64,000 nucleotides of DNA from Actinomadura sp. HBU206391 (GCF_014323665.1 NZ_JABVEB010000003.1:89852-153851); one strand, 5' to 3'; numbered from the stretch's first letter, positions 43,093 to 52,382 are shown. Notes: generated by a model not told the origin, from the sequence alone. Made by a program: numbers and translations.

Positions 43093-43797
43093 TCAGCGGA
43101 GGGCGGGTCCGAGCACCAGCCGCAGGCCGGACGCGTAGAGCACGGCGGGCACCCGGTCCGGATCGAGCAGGTGCTGGAACGCCAGCCCGAGGTCCACCGC
43201 CATGGCGAGCGCCGCCCGATCGGCCGGGGAGGCCCCGCCGACCTCGGCCAGCCCCTCGGCCAGGCGGGTGCGGCGCTCGTGGTAGGCGTCGGCGATGCGC
43301 CGGCCCACCACGTCGTCCCGCATGCCGTACAGCCAGAGTTCCACCGTCAGGAGTTCCAGCAACCTGGCGTCGTCGGTACCGAGCCGCTCCGCGTGATCGC
43401 GCCCGGCATCGCCGCCGGTGTCACCGTCGCCGTCGGTGTCGGTGCTGGTGTCGGCATCACCATCGGTGTCGTTGTCGAGGTGACGCTCGACGAGCGCCAG
43501 CAGCAGATCGGTCTTGCCGCTGAAGTTCGAATAGACCGCGCCCTTGGTCAGTCCGGCCGCGGCGGCGACATCGTCCAGCGCGGCGCCATGGATCCCCCGC
43601 TCGGCCCACATCCGCCCCGCGGCGTCCAGCAGGGCGGCCCGCGTCTTCCGCCGACGCTCCCGCCTACCTCGCTCCCGCCTACCTCGCGCCGGCCCACCAC
43701 GTTCCCCTCCACCGCGCTCCTCCCCACCACGCTCCGGCCGGCTGCGGGGCGCGGTGGGGTCGATCTCGCCGGGCGGGTCCGGTTCTGACTCGATCAT
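43093..43797 (-). CDS. TetR family regulator with Asp/Thr/Gly repeat insert
   Basis: Protein of 234 residues. A Glu/Arg/Gly-rich N-terminus is followed by the HTH (RAALLDAAGRMWAERGIHGA, then LDDVAAAAGLTKGAVYSNF). Within the ligand domain, just after LLLALVERHL, sits a ~26-residue insert of D-T-D-G-type repeats (DTDGDADTSTDTDGDGDT). ATG 43797 has GGGGAGGG 8 bases upstream. Divergent from the aldehyde dehydrogenase operon, which it may repress. Confidence 0.88.
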   Translation of the reverse strand: MIESEPDPPGEIDPTAPRSRPERGGEERGGGERGGPARGRRERGRRERRRKTRAALLDAAGRMWAERGIHGAALDDVAAAAGLTKGAVYSNFSGKTDLLLALVERHLDNDTDGDADTSTDTDGDGDTGGDAGRDHAERLGTDDARLLELLTVELWLYGMRDDVVGRRIADAYHERRTRLAEGLAEVGGASPADRAALAMAVDLGLAFQHLLDPDRVPAVLYASGLRLVLGPALR

Positions 43798-44050
43798 CGA
43801 ATATCCCTCCCCGTGACTCCTCCGCATTCCGGAATACACCCGTAATGCATGGTCATTCCGCCGGTTGCCCAACAAGACAAGCAGTGGAACGATCCGAACG
43901 CGGAGTGGGCCTGATCCGGCGCGCACGCGGACTGGGCGGCGAACATCCGGCGGCCGAGCCGCGCATCGCCCCCCCGAGTGAGCCGCACGTCGCCGCACGT
44001 GTTGTTACTTACGGGTAGCGGATCATGACTGACCGCCGTACGCTCCCTCC

Positions 44051-45616
44051 ATGGCAACACCGAGGGTCCAAGAGCAAGCGCCGGCGACCGACCGGATCGC
44101 GCGGCTCACGTCCCGCATCGCCTCGAGCGCCGGCGGGACGACCACGATCACCGCACCGTTCACCGGCGAGCCCCTGGCCGAAGTCCAGACGACGGCCGCC
44201 TCCGATGTCCACCGCGCCTACGAGCGGGCTCGCGTGGCCCAGGCGGCCTGGGCGGCGCTCCCGCCGCGGGAGCGGGCCAAGCCGTTCCTGCGGCTGGTCG
44301 ACGCGGCCGTCGACCGGCGTGCGGAGATTCTCGACATCGTCCAGCTCGAGACCGGCAAGGCGCGCAAGCACGCCTTCGAAGAGGTGCTCGACGTCTCGCT
44401 GTGCTCTCTCTACTACGCGCGGCGGGCGTCGAAGCTGCTGAAGCCGCGCCGCCGCCAGGGGATCACCCCCGGGCTCACCCGGGCCTATGAGCTGCGCCGG
44501 CCGAAGGGCGTCGTCGGCCTGATCTCGCCCTGGAACTACCCGCTCAGCCTGGGCGTCACCGACATCGTGCCGGCGCTCATCGCTGGCAACGCGGTGGTGC
44601 ACAAGCCCGACACCCAGACCTGCCTGTCCACCCTGTGGGCGGTGGACCTGCTCCAGGAACTCGGCCTCCCCGAGGACCTCTGGCAGGTCGTCGTGGGCGA
44701 CCCCGCCGAGATCGGCGACGCCATCATCGACGGGGCCGACTACATGGCCTTCACCGGCTCGACCCGGGGCGGCAGAGCGATCGCCGAGAAGGCGGCGAGC
44801 CGGCTCATCGGCTGCTCGCTCGAGCTCGGCGGCAAGAACCCGATGCTGGTGCTCGAGGACGCCGACCTCGACAAGGCCGCCGACGGAGCGGTCCGGGCGT
44901 GCTTCACCAACGCCGGGCAGCTGTGCATCTCCATCGAGCGGCTCTACGTCCACGCGAACGTGCACGACGAGTTCGTCCGCAGGTTCGTCGACCGGGTCGG
45001 CACGATGAAGCTCGGCGCCGACCTCACCTTCGACGCCGACATGGGCTCGCTGACCCACCAGCGCCAGCTCGAGACGGTCACCCGGCACGTCGAGCAGGCC
45101 AGGGAGAAGGGCGCGACCGTCCTGACCGGCGGCAAGGCCCGCCCCGACCTCGGGCCGCTGTTCTACGAGCCCACCGTGCTCACCGGCGTCTCCGCCGACA
45201 TGGAACTGTGCGGCGGCGAGACGTTCGGCCCGGTGGTGAGCGTCTATCCGTTCACCGGCGACGACGAGGCGGTGGCGTGCGCCAACGACACGTCGTACGG
45301 GCTGAACGCGTCGATCTGGACCCGTGACATGGCCCGCGGCCGCCGGATCGCCGCCCGGATCGAGGCCGGCACGGTGAACATCAACGAGGGCTACGGTGCG
45401 GCGTACGGCTCGCACGACGCCCCGATGGGCGGGATGAAGCAGTCCGGAATCGGCCGCAGGCACGGCGCCGAGGGGATGCTGAAGTACACCGAGCCGCAGA
45501 CGATCGCCAGCCAGCACATCATGGGCCTCGAGCCGCCCGGCGGCATGTCGTTCGAGCGCTACTCCGCGCTGGTGGCCGGCTGGGTCAAGGCCGCGAAGCG
45601 CTTCCGCCTGCGGTGA
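44051..45616 (+). CDS. Succinate-semialdehyde dehydrogenase-type aldehyde dehydrogenase
   Basis: NAD(P)-dependent dehydrogenase of 521 residues. Catalytic Cys292 (NAGQLCISIER) and Glu258 (LELGGKNP); cofactor motif FTGSTRGG at about 235. It is closest by pattern to actinobacterial succinic-semialdehyde dehydrogenases (GabD2 type). It starts at ATG 44051 without a strong ribosome site. 10 bases separate it from the GMC oxidoreductase gene, so the two may act in sequence on an alcohol and its aldehyde. Confidence 0.9.
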   Translation: MATPRVQEQAPATDRIARLTSRIASSAGGTTTITAPFTGEPLAEVQTTAASDVHRAYERARVAQAAWAALPPRERAKPFLRLVDAAVDRRAEILDIVQLETGKARKHAFEEVLDVSLCSLYYARRASKLLKPRRRQGITPGLTRAYELRRPKGVVGLISPWNYPLSLGVTDIVPALIAGNAVVHKPDTQTCLSTLWAVDLLQELGLPEDLWQVVVGDPAEIGDAIIDGADYMAFTGSTRGGRAIAEKAASRLIGCSLELGGKNPMLVLEDADLDKAADGAVRACFTNAGQLCISIERLYVHANVHDEFVRRFVDRVGTMKLGADLTFDADMGSLTHQRQLETVTRHVEQAREKGATVLTGGKARPDLGPLFYEPTVLTGVSADMELCGGETFGPVVSVYPFTGDDEAVACANDTSYGLNASIWTRDMARGRRIAARIEAGTVNINEGYGAAYGSHDAPMGGMKQSGIGRRHGAEGMLKYTEPQTIASQHIMGLEPPGGMSFERYSALVAGWVKAAKRFRLR

Positions 45617-45626
45617 GGAGAACCCG

Positions 45627-47408
45627 GTGACGGCCGACTACGACGTGCTCATCATCGGATCCGGCTTCGGCGGAAGCGTCTCCGCGCTGCGGCTGGCCGA
45701 GAAGGGCTACCGGGTCGGGGTGTTCGAGGCCGGCCGCCGGTTCGACACCCCGGGCGGCGGCCCCGCCGAGCGCCACCGGGACCTGCCCAAGACGTCCTGG
45801 CGGATGTTCCGCTACGTGTGGGCGCCCGGGCTGGGCATGACCGGCATCCAGCGGCTGCACCTGGTGCGCGGTGACAAGGGCAGCCGGGTCATGGTGCTGG
45901 CCGGCGCGGGCGTCGGCGGCGGGTCGCTGGTCTACGCCAACACGCTGTACGAGCCGCTGCAGCCGTTCTTCGACGATCCCCAGTGGAAGCACATCACCGA
46001 CTGGCGCGCCGAGCTGGCCCCGTACTACGACCAGGCCAAGCGAATGCTCGGAGTCGTATGGAATCCGACGATGACCCCCGCCGACGAGGCGATCCAGCGG
46101 GTCGCGAACCGGATGGGCCGGGGCGAGACCTTCCATCGCACCCAGGTGGGCGTGCACTTCGGCGAGCGCCCGGGCGAGGAGACGCCGGACCCGTACTTCG
46201 GCGGGGCCGGCCCGCGGCGGCGCGGCTGCGTGGAATGCGGCGCGTGCATGACCGGCTGCCGGCACGGCGCCAAGAACATGCTGACCGAGAACTACCTCTA
46301 CCTCGCCGAGAAGGCCGGCGCCGAGGTGCTTCCGCTGACCCGCGTCACCTCGGTGCGGCCGCTGGAGACGGGCGGCTACGAGGTGCGGGTGGCCCGTACG
46401 GCGTCGCCGCGACGCCACCGCCGGACGCTGACCGCCGAGCAGGTCGTGTTCGCCGCCGGCACGTACGGCACGCAGAAGCTGCTGCACACGATGAAGGCCC
46501 AGGGCCGGCTGCCGCACCTGTCGGACCGGCTCGGCGTGCTGACCCGGACCAACTCCGAGGCCCTGCTCGGGGCGGAGCGACGGGGCCGGCGGGGCGACGA
46601 CCACTCGCGCGGGCTGGCGATCACCTCGTCGTTCCACCCCACCGAGGACACCCATGTCGAACCGGTGCGGTACGGCCGCGGGTCGAACGCCATGGGGCTG
46701 CTCCGGTCGCTGTTGATCGACGGGCCCGCCCCCGGCGGCGGCAGGCCGGTGCCCCGCTGGGCCAGATTCCTCGGTCACGCGGTGACCCACCCCTGGGACC
46801 TGGCCCGGCTGGTCAACGTCCGGGGCTGGTCGGAGCGTACGGTCATCGCGCTGGTCATGCAGGTGCGGGACAACTCGATCACGACCAGACCGCGCCGAGG
46901 TCTGTTCGGCTGGAGCATGCGGGCCGGCCGCGGCCACGGCGAGCCCAACCCGGTCTGGATCCCGGAGGCGCACGAGGCGACCCGGTTGCTCGCCGAGGAG
47001 ACCGGCGGGATCGCCGGCGGCACGTGGCTGGACCTGTTCGACATCCCGATGACCGCCCACTTCATCGGCGGCTGCGCGATCGGGGCATCGGCGGAGGACG
47101 GGGTCATCGACCCCTACCACCGGGTCTACGGACATGACGGCCTGCACATCGTGGACGGCTCGACGGTGTCGGCGAACCTCGGAGTGAACCCGTCGCTCAC
47201 CATCACGGCGCAGGCCGAACGGGCGATGTCGCTGTGGCCCAACCGCGGCGAGGCCGATCCGCGCCCGCCGCTCGGCTCCGACTACCGGCGGCTCGCGCCG
47301 GTGCCGCCCGCCCACCCGGTGGTCCCCACGACGGCGCCGGCCGCCCTGCACCTGCCGATCACACCTGTCGGGCCGATCACACCTGTCCGGCCGATCAAAC
47401 CCGTCTGA
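45627..47408 (+). CDS. GMC-family FAD oxidoreductase (ChoD/Rv3409c-like)
   Basis: Flavoprotein of 593 residues. FAD motif IIGSGFGGSVSALRLAEKG at 9-27; a ferredoxin-like Cys cluster C-V-E-C-G-A-C-M-T-G-C at 201-211; C-terminal GGCAIG and NLGVNPSLTITA near 473-520. This Cys-cluster subgroup includes M. tuberculosis Rv3409c, annotated choD, although true cholesterol oxidase activity is doubtful. GAGGAGAA precedes GTG 45627. The C-terminus carries a threefold 18-base repeat (ITPVGP, ITPVRP, IKPV). Confidence 0.88.
   Translation: MTADYDVLIIGSGFGGSVSALRLAEKGYRVGVFEAGRRFDTPGGGPAERHRDLPKTSWRMFRYVWAPGLGMTGIQRLHLVRGDKGSRVMVLAGAGVGGGSLVYANTLYEPLQPFFDDPQWKHITDWRAELAPYYDQAKRMLGVVWNPTMTPADEAIQRVANRMGRGETFHRTQVGVHFGERPGEETPDPYFGGAGPRRRGCVECGACMTGCRHGAKNMLTENYLYLAEKAGAEVLPLTRVTSVRPLETGGYEVRVARTASPRRHRRTLTAEQVVFAAGTYGTQKLLHTMKAQGRLPHLSDRLGVLTRTNSEALLGAERRGRRGDDHSRGLAITSSFHPTEDTHVEPVRYGRGSNAMGLLRSLLIDGPAPGGGRPVPRWARFLGHAVTHPWDLARLVNVRGWSERTVIALVMQVRDNSITTRPRRGLFGWSMRAGRGHGEPNPVWIPEAHEATRLLAEETGGIAGGTWLDLFDIPMTAHFIGGCAIGASAEDGVIDPYHRVYGHDGLHIVDGSTVSANLGVNPSLTITAQAERAMSLWPNRGEADPRPPLGSDYRRLAPVPPAHPVVPTTAPAALHLPITPVGPITPVRPIKPV
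47355..47408. repeat. Threefold 18-base tandem repeat at oxidoreductase 3' end
   Basis: Units beginning CCGATCA at 47355, 47373 and 47391; the first two differ at two positions and the third is diverged. Encodes the tail ITPVGP ITPVRP IKPV. The last unit overlaps the final 14 bases of the converging membrane-protein gene (stop at 47395). Confidence 0.75.
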
Positions 47409-47895
47409 GCGCCCGGGCCAGGCGGGCCAGGCGCCCGGCCAGGCGCCGGTCCGCGCCGCCGGCACGCAGCACGGTACCGATCGCGCAGCAGGCCGCCACG
47501 AGGAGGAGGTCCACGAGAGGCCGCCACCAGGGCAGGCCCGACGTGGCCAGTGCCAGCGCGCTGATGAGCGCGATCAGAGCCATGGGCCCGGCGCCCGCCA
47601 TGAGCAACAGTTCACGCCCGGTGCGGGCGACGCGGGGCTTGAGCCGCCGGGCGGCGTTCCACGCGGCGAACAGCGCCGCGGCGCTGTTCATCGTCAGGGT
47701 CATCACGACGATCGTGACGTCGCCCGCCGTCGACCGGGCGAAGCCGGGGCCGATCTTCGCGACCACGGTGACCGCCATCGCGCTCAGCACCATGCCGGCG
47801 AGCAGGACGCACGCCGCGAGCGCGGCGGTGCTCGTGACCGCGCGCCACCGCCGGGCGACCGGCACATAGGGGTTGCGGTCGGTACGTGATGGCAT
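47395..47895 (-). CDS. Small multi-pass membrane protein, partner candidate of the leader protein
   Basis: Protein of 166 residues, not recognised. Four hydrophobic segments: AALAACVLLAGMVLSAMAVT, TIVVMTLTMNSAAALFAAW, LLMAGAGPMALIALISALAL and LVDLLLVAACCAIGTVL, then a basic tail. ATG 47895 has AAAGGG 9 bases upstream; ATG 47904 would lie directly on that site. It starts 26 bases after the 587-residue leader protein stops, so one transcript. An immunity or anchoring role is possible; that is inference. Confidence 0.68.
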   Translation of the reverse strand: MPSRTDRNPYVPVARRWRAVTSTAALAACVLLAGMVLSAMAVTVVAKIGPGFARSTAGDVTIVVMTLTMNSAAALFAAWNAARRLKPRVARTGRELLLMAGAGPMALIALISALALATSGLPWWRPLVDLLLVAACCAIGTVLRAGGADRRLAGRLARLARALRRV

Positions 47896-47921
47896 CTGGC
47901 TCATCCCTTTATGGCGAGGTG

Positions 47922-49685
47922 TCATCGCGTGCAGTGCGTCCAAGGCTTCCAGCCCTCCTGTGGGTTCAGGTACTCTGCACCGATGAGCTTGTTCGTCTCG
48001 GGCTCGAACACCGGCAGAATGCGCACGAACTTCGAGCCGCGAATGGTCTTGCCGAACCCGACGAAGGTCGTGGCATCGCTGTCATAGATCTGCCGGTAGG
48101 TCTGACCGTTCTTTGAGATGTAGTCGTTGAAGGCCTTCGCCTCCGGCGTCAGGTTGGTGAAGTCCAGCGCTCCCGCGACGTTGCCCTGCAGCAGGGCGCT
48201 CGCCGCCATTTCCTGGAAGTAGTCGGCGGTCCTGCTCAGGTTCTCGGCGTGCTCGGGACCGTCCAGATCAAGAATGCTCTGGGTGAGGTACTTGCGGCCG
48301 GCGATCGTGCCCTGCACGAATCCCACTCCGATGTTGTGGTCCGGCTGGCCGGGAATTCCCCCCTTGCGATGCTTACCGGTGAGGAGCTCGTCGACGCCGG
48401 CGAGAGCTCGCCACGAGAAGATCCACTGCCATTCCGTGATGGTCCGCAATTGCGTGGGGCGGCCCTTCGTGTCGGTTGAGAGGATCTGCATCCGGGCCGC
48501 TTTGCCCTTGATATCGAGTCCCACCATCGGCCAGATGGCTTGCAGCTTGCTCTTGGTCGAAGTGGGAAGGGTGACAGGTTGGCCGGTTTTCTCGGACAGG
48601 ATCTTCTCGACGCGGTTGACCCAGTCCTCGAAAGTACCGATCTGTTCCTTGTCCGTGCCACCGACGTTCTTCCGGTCGCCACCACCCTTGTCGTCCGGAC
48701 CTCCCGGATTCTTCCGCTTCGGAAGAAACGCATCCAAACTCAGGTTGAACGCCGCGTCACCCTCACCGTTGAGTTTCAGATAGTAGTTGTTGTGATACTT
48801 CTCGTTTTTGTGGTTGATACGGTTTCCGACGTTCAAGAACCCTCGCCCGGCCGCCCAGAGGCTCAGTTTGCCGGGTACGACGGCGACGTCCAGGTTGAAT
48901 CCGACGGAGGGGCCGCCCTCGTAGAACGACTGATCAGGGTCGTTCACGTCCCGGTCGGGTGCCTGCGTCGCGCGCTCGATGTTGTCGCCGATGAAGGGCA
49001 GGTGCTTCGTGAGCGGTGACGTCTTCTCGACGAACCAGTTGCCGCCGCCCTTCAGCAGGTTCTTCGCACCTGGGATCTGCAACATGGGGCCGACGAGGGG
49101 CGCGGCCTGCGCGACCGCCAGCGCGTCGTTCTGGGCCTGGTCGATCCAGAGCTTGTCCGCGAACTTCAGCGCCGCGTCCTTGGTCTTGTTCTCGTCCCCA
49201 CCGAATTGCGACGCCGGGAAGCTGTAGATCCGGCCAGCGGTCCCCTGCAGCACGGCCCAGACCAGTGGATCGACATTGCCGGGAAACACGGGGGTCGCGA
49301 CGCCCAACTCGACGTTGGGCGAAACGATGACGTCGTATCGCACCTTCCCGTCGGGCTCCAGAACCCGGCGGGTCGTCATGGTCACGCGGTGTCCACCTCG
49401 CACCGCGAAGTACCTGATGTCGACCGTCACCGCGAGTTCACCGGTCCGGTCGGTGATGTCGGTCCAGCAGTCCTGCTTGGGCTCGTAAGGGTCGACCTTC
49501 GGCGGTGGCGGCTTGGGCTTGCAGCTCTCTCCGCTGTAGACACGGCAGATCGCCGCCTCGATATTGTCGGTGACGGTGCCGCCGATGCCCGCATTACCCG
49601 CTGCGGCGAGCAGGCCGATGATGAGCGCGATGATCAGCAGAACAAGAAGGTAACTGACCGGCCCCTCACCTGCGTCACGCCGCAT
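47922..49685 (-). CDS. Large exported protein with Tad/Flp-like leader, unknown body
   Basis: Protein of 587 residues. The N-terminus MRRDAGEGPVSY, a membrane segment (~12-33), GIGGTVTDN and AAICRVYSGESC match the leader of the protein at 21049-21852 motif by motif. A Pro/Lys linker follows, then ~500 residues of unrecognised, mixed alpha/beta sequence with an Asp/Gly/Lys-rich region around 325-350. Few Cys; no toxin motif seen. ATG 49685 is preferred over 49706 because GGGGGAAG precedes it and the paralogue starts at the equivalent point. The resemblance to Flp/TadE pilins is in layout; their conserved Glu+5 is not present. Confidence 0.72.
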   Translation of the reverse strand: MRRDAGEGPVSYLLVLLIIALIIGLLAAAGNAGIGGTVTDNIEAAICRVYSGESCKPKPPPPKVDPYEPKQDCWTDITDRTGELAVTVDIRYFAVRGGHRVTMTTRRVLEPDGKVRYDVIVSPNVELGVATPVFPGNVDPLVWAVLQGTAGRIYSFPASQFGGDENKTKDAALKFADKLWIDQAQNDALAVAQAAPLVGPMLQIPGAKNLLKGGGNWFVEKTSPLTKHLPFIGDNIERATQAPDRDVNDPDQSFYEGGPSVGFNLDVAVVPGKLSLWAAGRGFLNVGNRINHKNEKYHNNYYLKLNGEGDAAFNLSLDAFLPKRKNPGGPDDKGGGDRKNVGGTDKEQIGTFEDWVNRVEKILSEKTGQPVTLPTSTKSKLQAIWPMVGLDIKGKAARMQILSTDTKGRPTQLRTITEWQWIFSWRALAGVDELLTGKHRKGGIPGQPDHNIGVGFVQGTIAGRKYLTQSILDLDGPEHAENLSRTADYFQEMAASALLQGNVAGALDFTNLTPEAKAFNDYISKNGQTYRQIYDSDATTFVGFGKTIRGSKFVRILPVFEPETNKLIGAEYLNPQEGWKPWTHCTR

Positions 49686-49766
49686 GAGCTTCCCCCGGCG
49701 TCGCATATGAGGCCCCCTTACGCGTGTATTTCACATACGTTAAGTGGAAGTTAACCGAACAAAAAG

Positions 49767-49866
49767 GGTCCGAGGACCTAACGAGGGCCATAGTGGACCT
49801 ACGGGGCCGTCGAACCGTTCAATGGGCCCTGGGGCCCAAGGGATGGGCCAAAGGACCCAAGGGGCC
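49767..49866. repeat. Array of ten GGNCC palindromes upstream of the leader protein gene
   Basis: GGNCC (N mostly G or A) starts at 49767, 49774, 49785, 49795, 49804, 49824, 49832, 49845, 49853 and 49862: ten in 100 bases, most spaced 7-13 apart. A window this size at about 70% GC should hold one or two. It lies 82-181 bases before the ATG of the minus-strand gene and after the end of the merR gene. A multi-site operator or structured leader is possible. Confidence 0.6.
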
Positions 49867-49960
49867 TAATAAAGACCTAATGAATACGCATCGATCCGCC
49901 GCGTCGGCATGGGCACGAACACGCTCTCGATCCCCGGCTCCTCGCCGGCCGGTAAGCCGG

Positions 49961-50929
49961 TCAGCCGTGCTTCATCGCGGCCTCGAGTGCGGTGAGGAAC
50001 CACCGGGCGGCCGGCAGCACGTCCGTCTTGGCCGCGCGTCCGCCTACGGTGGCGAGCAGAGCCTGATAGCGCTCCACCTGCGGGTCGGCGCCGAGGCGGA
50101 TGCGCTCGAGCAGCCAGGTGCGGAAGGCGTCGTCGTTCTCGCGGCCGTGCGAGTCGGCGAAGACGGCGACGAGCGCTGCCACGACCGGCCGTGCCCGCGC
50201 CGAGTCCGGTGGCACCCCGGCGGCGAGCGCCTCGCCGGCGAGTTCGACGGCGGCGCGTTCGGCCCGCCGCCATTTCTCGGGATCGCCCCTGTCGGCGCCG
50301 GACGCGCGATCGTCGGCGTGCCGTGCGAACGCCCGCCGCACGCCGGTGCGAAAGCCCGGCTCGCCGATGAGGTCGGCCAGTTCGATCCAGGCTTCGAGCT
50401 GGGCGACGGTCGGGTCATCCGGCAGATCCGGCAGGTTCAGGCGCAGGTGCGCGGCGAACTCGGGGTCCATCTCCAGCCCTCGGGTCGCCTCGTCGATGAG
50501 ATCGGCGACCATCCGCCGCCGGTCCGTCGCCGAGAGGCGGGCGAGCCGGTGGGCGAGCGCCATCTCGCCTGAGTCGGCCCCACGCGCCGCGACGTGGCGC
50601 AGCACCGCCTGCCGCAGCCGCAGCGTGCGAATCTGTGTCTCCAGGGCCTCCGCCTCGGCGTGCGTGACCTCGGTGAGGGTCCGCGCCCCGGTGAGCACCC
50701 GCGCGACCGTGCTGAGATCGATGCCGAGTTCTCTGCAGGTGCGGACCAGTTCCAGCCGGCCGAGGCCGTCCCGGTCATAGAGGCGGTAACCGCCAGGGGT
50801 CCGGGCCGCCGGAGCCACCAGTCCGGCGTCCGAGTAGTACCGGATCGTCGCGACCGGCAGCCCGGTGAGCCTGGCCGCCTGCCCGATCGTGAAGAGCGCG
50901 GCATCGTCATATGTACCGTCCGGGCTCAT
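49961..50929 (-). CDS. MerR family transcriptional regulator
   Basis: Protein of 322 residues. Winged HTH at 12-80: LFTIGQAARLTGLPVATIRYYSDAGLV (in part), then RTPGGYRLYDRDGLGRLELV. A dimerisation helix follows, and a long C-terminal ligand-type domain of ~200 residues, larger than in metal sensors. ATG 50929 is directly preceded by GGGGGG. It follows the alpha/beta hydrolase gene by 102 bases; a shared transcript is possible. Confidence 0.9.
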   Translation of the reverse strand: MSPDGTYDDAALFTIGQAARLTGLPVATIRYYSDAGLVAPAARTPGGYRLYDRDGLGRLELVRTCRELGIDLSTVARVLTGARTLTEVTHAEAEALETQIRTLRLRQAVLRHVAARGADSGEMALAHRLARLSATDRRRMVADLIDEATRGLEMDPEFAAHLRLNLPDLPDDPTVAQLEAWIELADLIGEPGFRTGVRRAFARHADDRASGADRGDPEKWRRAERAAVELAGEALAAGVPPDSARARPVVAALVAVFADSHGRENDDAFRTWLLERIRLGADPQVERYQALLATVGGRAAKTDVLPAARWFLTALEAAMKHG

Positions 50930-51031
50930 CCATCCCCCCGGCCGACGTCACTCGGTGTCGGCGAACGCACCACCGGGTCGGTCGGCGGTGGTTCGTTCAC
51001 CGACACTGAAGGCGGTTCGGTCGACCATTGA

Positions 51032-51832
51032 TCACCGTTCTGTCCCGCCGGTCAGCCGGGCCAGCACTATATCGGCCACCTCACCGGGCGCTTCGAGATG
51101 CAGGTCGTGACCGCTGGGCAGGTCGATCAGGGACAACAGCGGTGTCGCGGCGGCGGCCTCCGCCAGCTCGCGGGCGAACCCGCGCAGGTAGGCGCCGAAC
51201 GCCCTGGCGACCTCCGGTGGGAGCAGCTCCTGGATATCGGCGCCGCTCGACGAGACCACCACCAGCGGGCAGCGCGTGGCCCGGTAGGCGGCGAACAGGT
51301 CGAGCGCGCCCAGTTCGGCGACGAGCCGGCTCAGCGCCGGGTCCCCCGCCTCTGCCAGTGACGTGTCCAGGAAGCCCTGCATGGTCGAACGCGCCGCGCG
51401 CTCCTCCTGCTCGTCGAGCCCGGCGAACGGACCGGTGGGGTTGGTGTGCCCGTCCAGGTTGACCGCGAGCGGACACTCCTCGTGGTGAGTCGCCCAGACC
51501 GCCGCCAGCAGGCCGCCCAGCGAATGGCCGACCAGGGCCGGCCGGTCGAGCTCCAGCTGGGAGACGACCGCGGCCACGTCGTCGACCGCGGCGGGCCAGG
51601 ACCACAGCCCCGGTCCGGACCGTCCGTACCCGCGCAGATCGACGGCGACCACGCGCAGCCCGGCCTCGGTCAGCAGCGGCGCGACCAGCCGCCAGTCCTC
51701 GGAACTCCTCCCGCCGCCGTGCAGCAGGAGGACGTCGGCCCCGTCGCCGCCGTAGTCGCGAACGGCGAGGTCGATGCCGGCCGACCTGACCAGGCGGTCG
51801 GACCGGGATGAGGGAAGGGAGGGCGCGTTCAA
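51032..51832 (-). CDS. Alpha/beta hydrolase
   Basis: Hydrolase of 266 residues. Oxyanion region LLLHGGGRSSEDW at about 35-47; nucleophile elbow GHSLGG near 102; Asp in VVVSSSGAD region and the His in LPSGHDLHLEAP near 245. Substrate unknown. TTG 51832 is supported by GAGGAG 5 bases upstream. Confidence 0.87.
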   Translation of the reverse strand: MNAPSLPSSRSDRLVRSAGIDLAVRDYGGDGADVLLLHGGGRSSEDWRLVAPLLTEAGLRVVAVDLRGYGRSGPGLWSWPAAVDDVAAVVSQLELDRPALVGHSLGGLLAAVWATHHEECPLAVNLDGHTNPTGPFAGLDEQEERAARSTMQGFLDTSLAEAGDPALSRLVAELGALDLFAAYRATRCPLVVVSSSGADIQELLPPEVARAFGAYLRGFARELAEAAAATPLLSLIDLPSGHDLHLEAPGEVADIVLARLTGGTER

Positions 51833-52016
51833 CGGAACTCCTCGGTAGCGTGGACGACAGTGCCACTATGAGGTCTCAGGTCACTTGAGACTCAAGCCGG
51901 TTCGCCCGCCGGATGTGTCGGACGGGGAACGCGGGGAACGCCGACCGAGTCAGAGAAACGGGTCGCGCCGCCCCTGCGCGGCGCGGCTCACCGAACACAG
52001 CGACCGGAGGGGGACG

Positions 52017-52382
52017 ATGAGCACGCCCACGCCCGCGCCATCCACCGTCGACCCGGCGGAGCCGCGACAGGTGATGGCCCGGTTTCCGACGACACCCATA
52101 TGGTTCGGCCCGTACACCGGGCACTGGTGGGCCTTGGCCGCCGACCGGCTGATCGAGGCGGAGACCCCGGCGGCACTCGGCGATCTGCTCGCCGCCCCCG
52201 ATGTCGCCGTCAGGCGGCCCGTACCGGCCGGCGTTGAACCGCCCGCGCCCGCCGGCGTTGAACCGCCCGGCCCGGCCGACGCCCCGCCGGTCCGGCCACA
52301 GCGGCGGGCGGCCGGATCCTGGCTGCCGCCCAGGACCACCGCCGCGCCCCCGTCAGAGCGCGTTCCCGCCCCGGTCGGCTGA
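52017..52382 (+). CDS. Small hypothetical protein with aromatic core and Pro-rich tail
   Basis: Protein of 121 residues. The core holds WFGPYTGHWWALAADRLIEA, followed by a helical stretch and a Pro/Ala tail with a duplicated unit PAGVEPPAPAGVEPP, encoded by a 24-base direct repeat (GCCGGCGTTGAACCGCCCG at 52227 and 52251). GGAGGGGGACG precedes ATG 52017. Converges on glpD. No function assigned. Confidence 0.6.
   Translation: MSTPTPAPSTVDPAEPRQVMARFPTTPIWFGPYTGHWWALAADRLIEAETPAALGDLLAAPDVAVRRPVPAGVEPPAPAGVEPPGPADAPPVRPQRRAAGSWLPPRTTAAPPSERVPAPVG

Noticed and set aside
47922..49685. Large leader protein as a genuine Flp pilin
   Set aside because: Pilins are about 60 residues with Glu at +5; this protein has 587 residues and no such Glu, so only the leader layout is similar.
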